Position numbers and translations under genes: made by a program
Notes under the pieces: generated by a model
The model's input: only the letters and a program-made list of their open reading frames with translations
Told to the model about the DNA's origin: nothing
Database searches by the model: none
Source of the DNA: CAVRQM01 sp963723455
GTDB lineage: Bacteria; Pseudomonadota; Alphaproteobacteria; Acetobacterales; Acetobacteraceae
NCBI GenBank assembly: GCA_963723455.1
Contig: CAVRQM010000001.1
Coordinates: forward strand, 496,001-560,000
DNA: 64,000 nucleotides
Reading direction: 5' to 3'
Part shown: positions 37,338-45,651 of the stretch, piece after piece
Position numbering within the stretch: the first letter of the stretch is position 1
Layout of the letters: the number at the start of each line of letters is the position of its first letter

Positions 37338-38418
37338 TTACGGGGCGTTCGCCGCGCCGCCAATGGCGTCGGCCGGGCTTCCCCGGCGCCGCGCGCGCAA
37401 GCCGCGCAGCGCGTCGCTTGCCCATTGCCACCCCAGCGCCGCGCCACCGGCGACGCTCCAGGGCCGCGCCAGCACCAAGCCGACGCGCGCGCTGCGCTGC
37501 GTGGTCCAGAGCTGCTTGTACGGATCGTCGCCGCGGCCGAAATCCAGCGTGCGCACCCCCTCCTCGATCAGCCCGGCGATCATCCAGGCGGTCAGCACGG
37601 TGCCCGGCGACAGCGCCCGCTGCGCCTCGTCATGGGCCAGCTTCAGCACCGTCGCGACGCCGTTCGATACGGTCCAGGACCTGCGCGGCGACCGTGACGC
37701 CATCCTGCGTCAGCGTGCCGAGCCGCAGCGCGCCGGCCGCCGCGGCCTCGCGCAGCAGCGCCGCGTCGAAGCGGGGGAACGGCTCCGGAACCTTCCAGCT
37801 GCGGCGATACACGTCCAGATAGGCGGCGGTCGCCGCCGCCACCGTCTCCGGCGTGCGCGCGCAGGCCAGGGCGACGCCGGGGATGCGCGCCGCCCGCGCC
37901 TGCTTGCGGCGGATCGTCTCGCGCAGCGCGCCCGGCCGCGCCGCCAGATAGGCCGGCCAGCCATCGGCTACGCTATCGTGCCAGTTGCCGAAATGCGCGA
38001 ACCGCGCGGCGCGGTAGCCGGCCTGTCGCAGCCCGGCCAGCAGCGGCGGCCAGCCCGGCCAGTCCGGATCCACCGCATCCAGCCGCACCACCGGCCAGCG
38101 CCGCCACCACCGCCCGAGCGCCAGGCCCGCCCGGTGCAGCGCGTCCGGCTCGATATCCGCGAGCGGCTGCCAGGTGACGGTATAGGGCGTGGACAGGCTG
38201 GCCAGGGAGCCGTCCGGGCGCACCAGCAGCGCGGCCAGCAGCACCGCGCGGCCGGCGTCGCGGCACAGGACGAAGCGCGGCTGCGCGCCGTCCGGCAGCG
38301 CCGCCTCGGTCACGCTGCGCCACCAGGCGCGCGACGACTGGAACCCGGACTCCGCGAACAGCGCCGCGGCGTCCGGCGGCAGCGCGTCGATCGAGGCGAA
38401 CGCCTCCGCGTCAGCCAT
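37338..38418 (-). CDS. FemAB/CelD-like acyltransferase (GNAT fold), frameshifted
   Basis: About 359 residues after removing one base near 37680. The N-terminal part has FAESGFQSSRAWWRSVTEAA and the C-terminal half (LSPGTVLTAWMIAGLIEEGV, TLDFGRGDDPYKQLW) is the acyl-CoA-binding BioF2/CelD-like domain of PF13480. The motif DFGRGDDPYKxxW is diagnostic. Such proteins are found in exopolysaccharide and cellulose loci and transfer acyl or aminoacyl groups; the acceptor is unknown. It overlaps the YdcF-type gene by 8 bases and has a same-family partner at 39223 on the other strand. Confidence 0.82.
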
Positions 38419-39163
38419 GCGTCCGCCAGGCGCGCAGCCGATACCAGGCGCAGCCGATCCATTCGTGCAGCGCGTCATAGCTGGTCATCCAGGCGCTCGC
38501 ATGCGGCAGGAACGCCTCCAGCCGCCAGGGCGGCGCGACATCGCGATGCACCGGCGCCAGGGTCACCGACAGATCGGTCCGGGCGAAGGCGATCAGCGCG
38601 CGGCGCATGTGCCAGGCGCTCGTCACCACCTCCACCGAACGGATTCCCAGCGGATCGAGCATCGCCGCGCTGTCGGCGGCATTGGCCCAGGTGGTCGCCG
38701 AGCGCGCCTCGACCCAGCGCGCCGGCGTGCCGAAATCATCGCGCAGGCTGTGCGCCATGACGGCGGCCACCGGCGCCGCGCCACGCAGCACGATGCCGCC
38801 CGAGGCCAGCACCGGCAGCCCGGTGCGCCGGGCCAGCGCCGCCGCCTCGCGCACGCGCTGCAGGCTGAGCGGCCCGGGGATCGCCCCGAGCGGGGTCGCC
38901 ACGTCGGCCAGCAGGTCGCCGCCCAGCAGCACGATCGCGGCCGGCGGCGCGGCCCCCGGCGTGGCTGCCGGCAGTCCCGTCTCCAGCGAGACCAGCAGCC
39001 GCTCGGCGACCGCCGGCAGCGACAGCAGCAGCAACGCCGCCAAGGCCAGCCCGGCCAGCCAGCGCCCGCCGCGACGCCGCCAGCCGGCCAGCCCGACCGC
39101 GGCCAGCACGGCGAGGTTGCAGGGCGGCACCACCAGCAGCGTAAGCAGCCACTCGGCCGTCAT
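38411..39163 (-). CDS. YdcF/ElyC-family (DUF218) membrane protein
   Basis: A 250-residue protein with two N-terminal membrane helices (about 5-25 and 33-52) followed by a periplasmic DUF218 domain. The domain has AAIVLLGGD, the LARRTGLPVLASGG strand-turn and TTWANAADSAAMLDPLGI, then VTSAWHMRRAL. ElyC and SanA relatives affect envelope polysaccharide and peptidoglycan precursor use. ATG at 39163; a GTG at 39175 would add four residues. It is coupled to the acyltransferase downstream. Confidence 0.83.
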   Translation of the reverse strand: MTAEWLLTLLVVPPCNLAVLAAVGLAGWRRRGGRWLAGLALAALLLLSLPAVAERLLVSLETGLPAATPGAAPPAAIVLLGGDLLADVATPLGAIPGPLSLQRVREAAALARRTGLPVLASGGIVLRGAAPVAAVMAHSLRDDFGTPARWVEARSATTWANAADSAAMLDPLGIRSVEVVTSAWHMRRALIAFARTDLSVTLAPVHRDVAPPWRLEAFLPHASAWMTSYDALHEWIGCAWYRLRAWRTHG

Positions 39164-39222
39164 CCCCGGCCGCACTCCCGCCTGGCTTGCGGCGCGGTGC
39201 GCCCCGGGGGCAGCCTGCGGCC

Positions 39223-40332
39223 ATGGCCGAGATCACGCTGCGCCGGGTGCGCGACCTCGATGCCCTGGAAGCGCCCTGGCGCGAGCTGGAGCAGCGCGCG
39301 GCCGGCGGCTTTTTCCGAAGCTGGACCTGGACTGGCTGCCTGGCCGCCGAACGGTTCGCCGATCCGGTTCTGCTGGAGGCGCGCGAGGGCGGGCGGACCA
39401 TCGCCCTGGCGCTGTGCAACCGCCGCGCCGCCGTCCTGGCCCCGGCGACGCTGTGGCTGGGCGAGAGCGGCGATCCGCGGCTCGACCAGGTGTTCGTGGA
39501 ACACAACGGCCCACTGATCGAGACAGGTCGCGAGGCCGTGCTGGGGCCGCTGCTGGCCGCGGGCCTGGCCGCGCGCCTGCCCGCCGGGCGCGGGCCGGGG
39601 TGGCCCGGCCGGGCGCTGGTGCTGGGCGGCGTGAACGACGCGGCCCTGGCGGCGGCGCGCAGCCTGCCCGGCCGCTGCTGGCTCCGCCGCTCCCGCCCGG
39701 CGCCGTTCGTCGATCTCGCGTCGCTGCCGCCGGGCGAGTTCGCGGCCTCGCTCGGCGCTTCCACCCGCTACCAGCTGCGCCGCTCGCACCGGCTCTACGC
39801 CGCCGCCGGGACAGTGCAGGTGCGGCGGGCGGCCAGCCTGACCGAGGCGCAGGCCTTCCTGGACGCGCTGGAGGCGCTGCATCAGGCGGCGTGGATCGCG
39901 CGCGGCCAGCCTGGCGCCTTCGCCGACCCGTGGTTCGGCCGGTTCCACCGCGCCCTGCTGACCCGCGGCGTGGCGCGCGGCGAGATCGACCTGCTGCGCA
40001 TCCAGGCTGGCGAGCGGGTCATCGGCTACCTGTACAACTTTTTGAGCGGTGGCTGGGTGGGCAATTATCAGGGGGGGTTCGACTATGCCGGCGCGCATCC
40101 GCATCAGAAACCGGGCCTGACCTGCCATCATCTCGCGATCGACTACTACCGCCGCGAGGGACGCGCCACATATGACTTCATGGCGGGCGGGACTCGCTAC
40201 AAGACCAGTCTCGCGCATGCAACGAAACAGCTTCATTGGCTGGAACTTACCCCGCCGGGATCGCTGCGCGGGGCGGTATTGGCCGCAGCCGCAGAATTGC
40301 GGCGATTGAAGCCGGGAACCCAGCCGGGGTGA
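39223..40332 (+). CDS. FemAB/CelD-like acyltransferase (GNAT fold)
   Basis: A 369-residue intact relative of the gene at 37338. It starts MAEITLRRVRDLDALEAPW, has FVDLASLPPGEFAASLGAST then RYQLRRSHRLY in the middle and ends with ERVIGYLYNFLSGG, CHHLAIDYYRREGRATYDFM and AGGTRYKTSLAH. The YDFMAGGTRYKxSL motif corresponds to the DFGRGDDPYKxxW site of its neighbour. Divergent from the ydcF-like gene with a 60-base gap. Probable envelope or exopolysaccharide modification; acceptor unknown. Confidence 0.84.
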   Translation: MAEITLRRVRDLDALEAPWRELEQRAAGGFFRSWTWTGCLAAERFADPVLLEAREGGRTIALALCNRRAAVLAPATLWLGESGDPRLDQVFVEHNGPLIETGREAVLGPLLAAGLAARLPAGRGPGWPGRALVLGGVNDAALAAARSLPGRCWLRRSRPAPFVDLASLPPGEFAASLGASTRYQLRRSHRLYAAAGTVQVRRAASLTEAQAFLDALEALHQAAWIARGQPGAFADPWFGRFHRALLTRGVARGEIDLLRIQAGERVIGYLYNFLSGGWVGNYQGGFDYAGAHPHQKPGLTCHHLAIDYYRREGRATYDFMAGGTRYKTSLAHATKQLHWLELTPPGSLRGAVLAAAAELRRLKPGTQPG

Positions 40333-40408
40333 TTCGCTTTCACGTCGTCGATTAATGGTCTTTTCACGTTGAGCTTGGACCATGACGCGGTATGGATGGA
40401 GTCAAGCA

Positions 40409-40579
40409 ATGAAGGTTCTCAGCCATATGGAGGTTTCCGGAACCCTGCCGGTGGCGAACCAGCGCGCTGAACCCCGGCCGCCGCTCTCCTGGCCGCTTGC
40501 TGTGGCCGTGATCGGCGGCCTCTCGGTCGGCCTCTGGGTTCTCGTATATCGGCTCGCCGCCCTGCTGCTCCGGCTCTGA
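40409..40579 (+). CDS. Small single-pass membrane protein, hypothetical
   Basis: A 56-residue open frame with a polar N-terminal ~30 residues and one clear hydrophobic helix (LAVAVIGGLSVGLWVLVYRL) ending in LLLRL. No family is recognised. ATG at 40409 follows a TGGAG motif 8 bases upstream; an ATG at 40382 would add nine residues. The AT-richer stretch before it (40333-40380) could hold a promoter. The clear helix and position in a real gap make it likely to be expressed. Confidence 0.5.
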   Translation: MKVLSHMEVSGTLPVANQRAEPRPPLSWPLAVAVIGGLSVGLWVLVYRLAALLLRL

Positions 40580-40668
40580 GCCTGCGGGCGTCATCGGTCT
40601 ATGCCGGCTGCTGAGGACTGAGCAGCGCCTGGGCGGCGAGCCACGCCGACGCGCCGGACCTCACGCCT

Positions 40669-41992
40669 TCACAAAATGAACCGGCTCAGATCCCCCTGCG
40701 TCGCCAGCGGCGCCACCCGTTCGCGCACATACGCCGCGTCCACCACCACCGCCTCCCCGCCCCGGTCGCTGGCCGAGAAGCTGATGTCCTCAAGCAGCTT
40801 CTCCAGCACCGTGGACAGCCGCCGCGCGCCGATGTTCTCGACCCGCTCGTTGATGTCGGTCGCCAGCTCGGCCAGCGCGTCCACCGCGTCGTCGGCGAAC
40901 GTCAGCGACATCCCCTCGGTGCCCATCAGCGCCTCGGTACTGTTTCAGCAGGGAATGTTCCGGCTCGGTCAGGATCCGGCGCAGGTCGTCGCGGCTCAGC
41001 GGCGCCAGCTCGACGCGGATCGGCAGGCGGCCCTGCAGCTCCGGCAGCAGGTCGGCGGGCTTGGCCAGATGGAATGCGCCCGAGGCGATGAACAGGATGT
41101 GGTCGGTCTTGACCGGGCCGTATTTGGTCGAGACCGTGGTGCCCTCGATCAGCGGCAGCAGGTCGCGCTGCACGCCCTCGCGGCTCACGTCGCCGCCGCG
41201 GAAGCCGCCTTCCATGGTCCGCGCGCACACCTTGTCGATCTCGTCGATGAACACGATGCCGTTCTGCTCGGCGTGGTCGATCGCCTCGCGGGTGATGGCC
41301 TCGGTGTCCAGCAGCTTGTCCGCCTCCTCGCGCTCCAGCGCCGTGCGCGCGGCGGCCACCGTCAGCTTGCGCTGCTGCTGCGGCCCGCGCCCGAACATGC
41401 CCTTCATCATCTCGCCCAGGTTGATGACCTGGCCGGGCGGCATCCCCGGCATGTCCATCTGGCCGATCGGATTGTTCGGCGACGCCTCCAGCGACAGCTC
41501 GATCTCGCGCTCCTCCAGCTCGCCGCTGCGCAGCATCCGCCGGAACTTTCCGCGGGTATCCGCCGCCGCGTGTTCGCCGGTCAGCGCGGTCAGCAGGCGC
41601 TCCTCGGCGTTGGTCTCGGCGCGGGCCTGCACGTCGCGGCGGCTACTCTCGCGCAGCATCGTCAGGCTGACCTCCACCAGGTCGCGCGCGATGCTCTCGA
41701 CGTCGCGGCCGACATAGCCGACCTCGGTGAACTTGGTCGCCTCGACCTTCAGGAACGGCGCCTGCGCCAGCCGCGCCAGACGGCGTGCGATCTCGGTCTT
41801 GCCGCAGCCGGTCGGGCCGATCATCAGGATGTTCTTCGGCACGACCTCCTCGCGGATGCCGGCGGCAAGATGCTGGCGGCGCCAGCGGTTGCGCATCGCG
41901 ATCGCGACCGCGCGCTTGGCGTCGTTCTGGCCGACGATGAAGCGGTCGAGCTCGCTGACGATCTCGCGCGGCGAGTAGGTGGGAACGTCCAT
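40669..41992 (-). CDS. hslU: HslUV protease ATPase subunit HslU, frameshifted
   Basis: An AAA+ unfoldase (~440 residues repaired) that feeds substrates to HslV. The main frame has YSPREIVSELDRFIVGQ, Walker A GPTGCGKTEIARRLA, the GYVGRD pore loop and Walker B NGIVFIDEIDKV. The C-terminal ~85 residues lie in another frame, beginning MGTEGMSLTFADDAVDALAE and ending LSRFIL, the docking tail for HslV. Removing one base near 40937 joins them as EHSLLKQYEALMGTEG. The frameshift is probably a sequence error because both parts are fully conserved. The hslV stop is 13 bases upstream. Confidence 0.92.
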
Positions 41993-42005
41993 GTCCTGCA
42001 ATTCC

Positions 42006-42572
42006 TTACGAGATCGTCTCGACGATCACGCTGTAGTTCGTGTACACGCAGATGTCGGCCGCGATCTTCATGGCCTTTCGCGCCACGTCTTCTGCCGACA
42101 GCCCCGGCACCTCGATCAGCGCCCGCGCCGCGGCCAGCGCATAGTTGCCGCCCGAGCCGATGGCGATGACGCCGTCCTCCGGCTCCAGCACGTCGCCGTT
42201 CCCGGTCAGGGTGAAGCTGCGCTCGCGATCGGCCACCGCCAGCATCGCCTCCAGCCGGCGCAGGTAGCGGTCGGTGCGCCAGTCCTTCGCCAGCTCGACG
42301 CAGGCCCGCTCGAGCTGGCCGGGGAAGCGTTCCAGCTTAGCCTCCAGCCGCTCCAGCAGGGTGAAGGCGTCGGCGGTGGCGCCGGCAAATCCGGTGACGA
42401 TCGCCCCGCCGGCGCCGATGCGGCGCACCTTGCGGGCGTTGCCCTTCACGACGGTCTGGCCCATCGTCACCTGCCCGTCGCCGGCCATCGCCACCTGGCC
42501 GTCGCGGCGGACGCATAGGATCGTGGTGCCGTGCCAGCCCACGGGATCCTCCGAGTTCGTTGTGCTGTGCAT
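42006..42572 (-). CDS. hslV: HslUV protease peptidase subunit HslV
   Basis: A 188-residue proteasome-beta-like subunit with an N-terminal threonine nucleophile. Autocleavage before TTILCVRRDGQVAMAGDGQ (Thr16) would remove a 15-residue propeptide. Other signatures are VKGNARKVRRIG, GFAGATADAFTLLER and GVIAIGSGGNYALAAARAL. The ATG at 42572 gives the expected propeptide; the frame runs on upstream without similarity. It is divergent from hisB. Confidence 0.95.
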   Translation of the reverse strand: MHSTTNSEDPVGWHGTTILCVRRDGQVAMAGDGQVTMGQTVVKGNARKVRRIGAGGAIVTGFAGATADAFTLLERLEAKLERFPGQLERACVELAKDWRTDRYLRRLEAMLAVADRERSFTLTGNGDVLEPEDGVIAIGSGGNYALAAARALIEVPGLSAEDVARKAMKIAADICVYTNYSVIVETIS

Positions 42573-42665
42573 GACGCGGCTACATGGGCAAGCCGGGCCG
42601 GCGCGGCAAGGCGCGCGCCGGCCCGGCCGTTTGCCCGGCGCTTCCCGCTCCGCTACTCCTGGCGC

Positions 42666-43256
42666 ATGACCCGCCAGGCCAGCCTGACCCGGACCACCAG
42701 CGAAACCGACATCCGCGTGACGCTCGACCTGGACGGGACCGGGGCTGCGGAGATCGCGACCGGCATCGGCTTCTTCGACCACATGCTGACCAGCCTGACG
42801 CGGCACGCACTGTTCGACCTCAACGTGGCGGCGCGTGGCGACCTGGAGGTGGATTTTCACCACACCACCGAGGATGTCGGTATCGCGCTGGGCCAGGCGC
42901 TGGCCCGGGCGCTGGGGGAGAAGCGCGGCATCGCCCGGTTCGGCCACGCCATCGTGCCGATGGACGAGGCGCTGGTCGAGGCCGCCGTGGACCTGTCCGG
43001 CCGCGCCTTCCTGGCCTGGTCGGTCGCCTTCCCGCGCGACAAGATCGGCGCGATGGACACCGAGCTGTTCGAGGAGTTCTTCCGCGCCCTGGCCGGCAAC
43101 GGGCTGTTCAACCTGCACCTCACCGCCCGCGCCGGAACCAACGCGCACCACCTCGCCGAGGCCTGCTTCAAGGCCACCGCCCGGGCGTTGCGCATGGCGG
43201 TGGCCCTGGATGCGCGCCTGGGCGACGCGGTGCCGTCCACCAAGGGGGCGCTGTGA
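42666..43256 (+). CDS. hisB: Imidazoleglycerol-phosphate dehydratase HisB
   Basis: A 196-residue monofunctional HisB. It has the two metal-binding His motifs HHTTEDVGIALG and TNAHHLAEACFKATARAL, plus the N-terminal TSETDIRVTLDLDGTG. It catalyses the sixth step of histidine synthesis. The stop overlaps the GTG of the DUF2628 gene. First gene of the rightward his group; spacing to divergent hslV is about 93 bases. Confidence 0.97.
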   Translation: MTRQASLTRTTSETDIRVTLDLDGTGAAEIATGIGFFDHMLTSLTRHALFDLNVAARGDLEVDFHHTTEDVGIALGQALARALGEKRGIARFGHAIVPMDEALVEAAVDLSGRAFLAWSVAFPRDKIGAMDTELFEEFFRALAGNGLFNLHLTARAGTNAHHLAEACFKATARALRMAVALDARLGDAVPSTKGAL

Positions 43257-43612
43257 GGGTGTTTTCCGCCCATACCCGCGCCGCCTCGGCCCCGGTGCTG
43301 GTGGCCGAGCGGTTTTCCTGGGGGGCTGCCATATTCGGGCCGCTCTGGCTGTTCGCGCACCGCGCCTGGATCGCCGGCATCGTGGCGCTGCTCGCCGCGC
43401 TGCTGGCCAGCCTTGCGCCTCCCGACTGGCGGCTCGCGCTGGCGGTGGCGCTGGGCGCGCTGCTCGGGCTGTTCGGCCAGGACCTGCGGCGCTGGTCGCT
43501 GGAGCGGCGCGGCTTCCTGCTGGCGCATGTGGTGGCCGCGCGCGACCAGGACGAGGCGCTGGCGCGGCTGTTGGCGCGGCGGCCGGACCTGATCGAGCCG
43601 GCACTGCGATGA
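43253..43612 (+). CDS. DUF2628-family small membrane protein
   Basis: A 119-residue protein with SAPVLVAERFSWGAAIFGPL, the DUF2628 signature (ERFSWGAxxFGPLW), then two to three hydrophobic helices and a basic C-terminus. Function unknown, but it is regularly found between hisB and hisH in Rhodospirillales. Starts with GTG overlapping the hisB stop and ends overlapping the hisH ATG, so it is fully embedded in the operon. Confidence 0.78.
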   Translation: MRVFSAHTRAASAPVLVAERFSWGAAIFGPLWLFAHRAWIAGIVALLAALLASLAPPDWRLALAVALGALLGLFGQDLRRWSLERRGFLLAHVVAARDQDEALARLLARRPDLIEPALR

Positions 43613-44247
43613 GGGTCGCGGTCATCGACTACGGCAGCGGCAATCTCGCATCCGCCGCCCGCGCGCTTGCGGTCGCGGCGGGGCGCGGCGGCATCGCCGC
43701 CGAGGTGGTCGTCACCGCCGACCCCGACGCCGTCGCCCGCGCCGAGCGGATCGTGCTGCCGGGTCAGGGCTCGTTCGCCGACTGCGCTGCCGGGCTGGCC
43801 GCGATCCCCGGGCTGCGCGACGCCGTGACCCGGGCCACGGATGCCGGCGTGCCGTATCTTGGCATCTGCGTCGGCATGCAGCTGATGGCCCGGCGCGGGC
43901 TGGAGCACGCGACCACGCCCGGTTTCGGCTGGATCGCCGGCGACATCGCCGCGATGGACCCGCCGCCGGCCCTGCGCCTGCCGCAGATGGGCTGGAACGA
44001 ACTGCTGTTCACGCCCGGCGCGCATGCGCTGCTGGACGGCGTGGCGCATGGCGACCACGCCTATTTCGTCCACAGCTACGCCCTGACCGGCGGCGAGCCG
44101 GCCGACTGCATCGCGCGCACCGAGTACGGCGGCCCGGTGGTGGCGATGGTGGCGCGCGGCAATCGCGCCGGCACGCAGTTCCACGTGGAGAAAAGCCAGG
44201 GCGTCGGCCTGCGCATCCTGGAGAATTTCCTGCGCTGGTCGCCATGA
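43609..44247 (+). CDS. hisH: Imidazole glycerol phosphate synthase glutaminase subunit HisH
   Basis: A 212-residue class I glutamine amidotransferase supplying ammonia to HisF. It has VIDYGSGNLASAARAL at the N-terminus, the nucleophile Cys in YLGICVGMQLMA and the His-Glu dyad in FHVEKSQGVG. The ATG overlaps the DUF2628 stop, and the stop overlaps the next gene. Confidence 0.96.
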   Translation: MRVAVIDYGSGNLASAARALAVAAGRGGIAAEVVVTADPDAVARAERIVLPGQGSFADCAAGLAAIPGLRDAVTRATDAGVPYLGICVGMQLMARRGLEHATTPGFGWIAGDIAAMDPPPALRLPQMGWNELLFTPGAHALLDGVAHGDHAYFVHSYALTGGEPADCIARTEYGGPVVAMVARGNRAGTQFHVEKSQGVGLRILENFLRWSP

Positions 44248-44798
44248 CCGCGACCGACGATGCAACCGTCAGCGTCGAGCGCATCACGCATTTCACCGAC
44301 GAGGATCTGGCAGCCCTGTGCGAGGCCGCCGACGCCGCGATCATCGACGGCGGCGGCTTCGGCTGGGTCAACCCGCCCGGCCGGGTGGCGCTGGAGGCAT
44401 ATTTCCGCGGCCTGATGCTGGTGCCCGGCCGGGCGCTGTATGTCAGCCGGGTGGACGGCACCCTGGTCGGCTCGGTGCAGCTGGTGCGCCCGCCGCGCAA
44501 CAACGAGGCGCAGGCGTTCGCCGCCACGCTGATGCACAGCTTCGTGGCGCCCTATGCGCGCGGGCACGGGCTGGCGCGGCATATGACGGTGCGCGTCGAG
44601 GAAGGCGCGCGCGCGCTGGGCTATCATCTGCTGAACCTGGACGTGCGCGAGACGCAGGAGGCGGCGATCGCGTTGTACGAAAGCCTCGGCTACATCCGCT
44701 GGGGCATCCATCCCTGCTACGCCCGTGTCGGCGGCAAGACGATCCGCGGCATCCACTACTTCAAGATGCTGCAGCCGCACGGCCGCATCGCCGGATGA
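44244..44798 (+). CDS. GNAT-family N-acetyltransferase within the his operon
   Basis: A 184-residue single-domain GNAT acetyltransferase. The acetyl-CoA-binding motif A reads LMHSFVAPYARGHGLARHMT and motif B NLDVRETQEAAIALYESLGY. Substrate unknown. ATGA overlaps on both sides (hisH, hisA) show cotranscription; the position between hisH and hisA is conserved in related alphaproteobacteria, although no role in histidine synthesis is established. Confidence 0.85.
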   Translation: MTATDDATVSVERITHFTDEDLAALCEAADAAIIDGGGFGWVNPPGRVALEAYFRGLMLVPGRALYVSRVDGTLVGSVQLVRPPRNNEAQAFAATLMHSFVAPYARGHGLARHMTVRVEEGARALGYHLLNLDVRETQEAAIALYESLGYIRWGIHPCYARVGGKTIRGIHYFKMLQPHGRIAG

Positions 44799-45532
44799 GC
44801 CGCCTGACGCTGTATCCGGCGATCGACCTCAAGGACGGCGCCTGCGTGCGGCTGCGGCGCGGCGACATGGCCGACGCGACGGTGTTCTCCGACGATCCGG
44901 CGGCGCAGGCGCGGGCCTGGCAGGATGCAGGGTTCGCCTGGTTGCATGTGGTCGATCTGAACGGCGCGTTCGCCGGCCGCTCGGTCAATGGCGCGGCGGT
45001 GCGGGCGATCCTGGCGGCGACCGCCCTGCCGGTGCAGCTCGGCGGCGGCATCCGCGACATGGCGGCGGTCGAGGACTGGCTGGCGGCAGGCGTGCGCCGG
45101 GTGATCCTTGGCAGCGCGGCCGCGAAGCACCCAACCTTGGTGCGCGAGGCGTGCCGCGCCCATCCCGGGCGCATCGTCATCGGTCTCGACGCCCGCGACG
45201 GAATGGTGGCGACCGAGGGCTGGGCGAACACCGGCGCGATCGCTGCGACCGAGCTGGCGCGGCGCTTCGCCGATTGCGGGGCGGCGGCGGTGATCTACAC
45301 CGACATCGCGCGCGACGGAATGCTGGGCGGCGTCAATGCCGAGGCGACGCTGGAGATCGCGGTATCGGTTCCATCCGTGCCGGTGATCGCCTCGGGCGGG
45401 GTCGGCGGGCTGGACGATCTGGCGGCGCTCCGGCGGATGGCGGCCGGACGGATCGAGGGAGTGATCCTGGGAAGGGCGCTGTACGAGGGGCGGCTGGATC
45501 CGGCGGCGGCGTTGGCGATGTCGGCCGAATAG
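44795..45532 (+). CDS. hisA: Phosphoribosylformimino-AICAR-phosphate isomerase HisA
   Basis: A 245-residue beta/alpha-barrel isomerase. Catalytic aspartates sit in YPAIDLKDGACVRL (Asp near residue 9) and YTDIARDGMLGG; phosphate-binding loops are LGGGIRD and ASGGVGGLDDL. It acts just before HisF/HisH. It ends next to REP-like copy 3, where the histidine transcript is interrupted by an opposite-strand gene. Confidence 0.96.
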   Translation: MSRLTLYPAIDLKDGACVRLRRGDMADATVFSDDPAAQARAWQDAGFAWLHVVDLNGAFAGRSVNGAAVRAILAATALPVQLGGGIRDMAAVEDWLAAGVRRVILGSAAAKHPTLVREACRAHPGRIVIGLDARDGMVATEGWANTGAIAATELARRFADCGAAAVIYTDIARDGMLGGVNAEATLEIAVSVPSVPVIASGGVGGLDDLAALRRMAAGRIEGVILGRALYEGRLDPAAALAMSAE

Positions 45533-45560
45533 GCGAGCCGTCGGGCAGCGCTTTTACCCA

Positions 45561-45626
45561 ACCCTCTCCCACAGGGAAGGGGCTTCCCTGCTCCCTCTCC
45601 CCTTGGGAGAGGACCGGAGTGAGGGT
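45561..45626. repeat. REP-like palindromic intergenic repeat, copy 3
   Basis: ACCCTCTCCC (45561-45570) is followed by a second hairpin, CCCTCTCC (45593-45600) with GGGAGAGG (45605-45612), then GGAGTGAGGGT (45616-45626). Words match copies 1 and 2. It lies between convergent hisA and the HD-GYP gene. Confidence 0.6.
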
Positions 45627-45651
45627 CCGGTGTGAGGGCTGCGGCGGCCAC

